From contig CAJOMW010000139.1 in NCBI GenBank assembly GCA_905235695.1, forward strand, positions 1 through 6,013: a stretch of DNA of 6,013 nucleotides, read 5' to 3'. The DNA is from an uncultured Clostridia bacterium (GTDB lineage: Bacteria > Bacillota > Clostridia > Oscillospirales > CAG-382). Positions 5,567-6,013 of the stretch are shown in pieces; the first letter of the stretch is position 1; the number at the start of each line of letters is the position of its first letter. The position numbers and the translations under genes were made by a program. The notes below the pieces were generated by a model. That model did not search any database. It worked only from the letters and a program-made list of their open reading frames with translations, and was not told where the DNA came from.

Positions 5567-6013
5567 TCTAACTTTATATGGTTTTGTTAAAGTACCTTTA
5601 CCACTCTTATATAATACATTACTATTTAAATGAACTACTGGTCTAGCTAAAGCATAGTTAGATGCATAATCTTTTGTAACCATACCATTTGTTTTTACTT
5701 CAAATACATCATATGTATTATCACTACTAGCTGTCATTAACCACCAATCTGATTTAATTACTAAATAGTTATAATTCTTACAAGATTTAGTATCAGCAGA
5801 TTTACAATTAGGGTCAAGACTTGCATATAAATAATCAGATAAAGTTAATAGACCCATCTTTTGATCTTTTATAGTTTGTTTACACTCATCAGTATTTTTA
5901 TTATCCTCACTCTTAGGTGATTTTTTACCAACACATAAATTATATGAAACTAACTTAGTTTTATCTTTCTTAGATAAAATATCTTGACTTAAATTCTTAT
6001 CAGGATTTGTATA
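5564..6013 (-). CDS. C-terminal part of an AT-rich-lineage surface-type protein (DUF6273-like)
   Basis: The frame is open from the right window edge to TAG at 5566-5564, giving 149 residues without a start. An internal ATG at residue 53 (5857) is not the real start, because the preceding residues (NPDKNLSQDILSKKDKTKL…) are in frame and protein-like. The C-terminal part reads SDYLYASLDPNC, then SDWWLMTASSDNTYDVFEV, then ARPVVHLNSNVLYKSGKGT…PYKV. This WW-x-TAS … ARPVV-LNSN-L-SGxGT-xxPY pattern is what I associate with C-terminal domains of exported or prepilin-like proteins abundant in uncultured low-GC Bacilli (RF39-type) and related gut bacteria. The function is unknown. Cysteines at 27, 44, 70 and 78 could form disulfides. 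Both Trp codons are TGG. Base composition differs sharply from the rest of the window, so it probably belongs to another genome. Confidence 0.7.
   Translation of the reverse strand, partial: YTNPDKNLSQDILSKKDKTKLVSYNLCVGKKSPKSEDNKNTDECKQTIKDQKMGLLTLSDYLYASLDPNCKSADTKSCKNYNYLVIKSDWWLMTASSDNTYDVFEVKTNGMVTKDYASNYALARPVVHLNSNVLYKSGKGTLTKPYKVR

Noticed and set aside
5205..5633. A 142-codon plus-strand frame crossing the composition break
   Set aside because: It spans two regions of different base composition and is antisense to better coding frames on both sides, so it is a chance opening.

Overview
Most of this window (1 to about 5550) looks like a chromosome segment of an uncultured Gram-positive anaerobe of the Clostridia (Oscillospiraceae or Ruminococcaceae-like). 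The evidence is moderate G+C with GC-rich third codon positions, strong AGGAG-type ribosome binding sites before each well-supported gene, an S-layer homology surface protein, and partner-switching (SpoIIA/Rsb-type) signalling genes. All supported genes lie on the minus strand, so the operon reads from right to left. The last ~450 bases (about 5564-6013) are very AT-rich and carry the C-terminus of a surface-protein type typical of low-GC Bacilli/Mollicutes-like gut bacteria. They probably come from another genome, either as an assembly chimera or an insertion.

Layout in transcription order (right to left): (1) 6013-5564, the C-terminal 149 residues of an AT-rich-lineage protein. (2) A composition break at about 5550-5566. 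(3) 5561-5054, a GC-rich gene that lacks its start and is split by an apparent +1 indel in an A4 run; its C-terminal part has one membrane segment. (4) 5009-4710, a small STAS protein. (5) 4694-4110, a 194-residue protein resembling an RsbW-like ATPase with degenerate ATP-site motifs. (6) 4078-3779, a second STAS protein, 89/99 identical to the first. (7) 3761-2181, a membrane-anchored sensor-HAMP-PP2C (SpoIIE/RsbU-type) phosphatase, cut short by an apparent one-base deletion; the missing C-terminus is readable in the neighbouring frame down to 2017. (8) 2024-453, a 523-residue fusion of STAS, aminoglycoside-phosphotransferase-like kinase and RsbW-like histidine-kinase-type ATPase. (9) 328-1, the N-terminus of a secreted SLH-domain protein.

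Genes 4-8 are tightly packed (gaps of 15-31 bases, and an 8-base overlap if the phosphatase frame is restored). Together they make a partner-switching module: antagonists that can be phosphorylated (three STAS domains), a kinase (the HATPase domain of the fusion, with a degenerate relative encoded alongside), and a membrane phosphatase that would dephosphorylate STAS proteins in response to an external cue. No sigma factor is encoded in the window, so the output is unknown. The APH-like kinase placed between a STAS and an RsbW-like domain in one chain is the most unusual feature. No RNA genes, CRISPR arrays or insertion sequences were seen.
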